Positions 63,926 to 64,000 of a DNA stretch of 64,000 nt are shown here, piece after piece (position 1 is the stretch's first letter; each line of letters starts with the position of its first letter). This DNA comes from Leptospira sp. WS60.C2 (GTDB lineage Bacteria; Spirochaetota; Leptospiria; Leptospirales; Leptospiraceae). Below the pieces are notes generated by a model, which had not been told where the DNA came from, did not search any database, and saw only the letters and a list, made by a program, of their open reading frames with translations. The stretch is from contig NZ_CP162133.1 of assembly GCF_040833955.1 (NCBI RefSeq), forward strand, positions 620,001 to 684,000, written 5' to 3'. The position numbers and the translations under genes are program-made.

Positions 63926-64000
63926 GGAAGAATCGTATCATTCTATTTTTCTTTTTACTTCTTTCTGTCCAATGTGCGAGCCTTCTTCCTCCCGAGAGGC
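63922..64000 (+). CDS. Lipoprotein, N-terminal part (cut by the window end)
   Basis: The ATG at 63922 opens 26 codons: a basic start (RKNR), a hydrophobic core (IILFFFLLL), and lipobox SVQC (Cys18) followed by ASLLPPER. From the lipobox on, it is the same as the 62709 gene, so it is a paralogue. GGAG is 7 bases upstream. The rest lies outside the window. Confidence 0.75.
   Translation, partial: MRKNRIILFFFLLLSVQCASLLPPER
63953..64000 (+). repeat. 48-base repeat, copy 2
   Basis: Matches 62809-62856 at 46 of 48 bases. The match may continue beyond the window end, since the last base still matches. Confidence 0.85.

Overview
The window looks like an AT-rich chromosome segment from a Leptospira-type spirochaete, more likely of the saprophytic or environmental branch. 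The grounds are the gene content and style, not a database match. There are many small lipoproteins with loose spirochaete-type lipoboxes, an unlinked lpxD, a heme oxygenase behind a Fur-like operator, many GTG and TTG starts, many 4-base ATGA or GTGA gene overlaps, and numerous Leptospira-style hypothetical genes. I found no rRNA, tRNA, CRISPR array, prophage or insertion sequence.

Layout. 1-4.5 kb: a rightward operon with the end of a ClC channel/transporter, a retropepsin-like protein, an inactive-transglutaminase/7TM protein and a RimK-like ATP-grasp ligase. 4.5-10.7 kb: DUF6580 membrane protein, mazG, lpxD, DoxX, a RibD_C reductase coupled to a BFD-type [2Fe-2S] protein, and a UMF1-type MFS transporter. 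10.7-16.3 kb: a secreted hypothetical protein, an operon of WYL regulator, DUF2779 nuclease-like protein and HSL-type esterase, and two lipoproteins. 16.3-20.3 kb: an MFS transporter and hemO behind a Fur-like box, then a PiT-like permease overlapping an OlsB-like acyltransferase. 20.5-29.3 kb: a leftward run of lipoprotein, gltX, anti-sigma-type kinase, glycosyltransferase, polA and a large membrane protein.

29.3-34.9 kb: a two-subunit type IIA topoisomerase with eukaryote/phage-like features, then a beta-lactamase-fold lipoprotein. 35-42 kb: lipoproteins (two of them paralogues), DUF445, SDR, GNAT, TPR lipoprotein, dprA and a Ca2+/Na+ exchanger. 43-51 kb: an AdiA-class decarboxylase, a 772-residue orphan coupled to avtA, and a divergent pair made of a DegT-fold protein lacking the PLP lysine and an ATP-grasp protein. 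51-59 kb: a secreted discoidin-like protein, cutA, a GST-like protein, tandem M23 peptidase-like proteins, DUF2237, a secreted zinc phospholipase/nuclease-fold protein, an SH3 protein and a membrane-anchored hypothetical. 59.5-62 kb: thiolase and ilvC. 62-64 kb: a repeat-like GC-rich intergenic element, twin hairpins and a lipoprotein cluster cut by the window end.

The most interesting leads are the lysine-less DegT/ATP-grasp pair, the PiT-OlsB coupling (possible phosphate-sparing lipid synthesis), the DUF2779 protein that appears to keep a DEDD exonuclease but to have lost its RecB-like active site, the divergent topoisomerase, the amidoligase cassette, and several compact regulatory palindromes (hemO, DoxX, lpxD). 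Functions come from motif reading alone; no similarity search was run.
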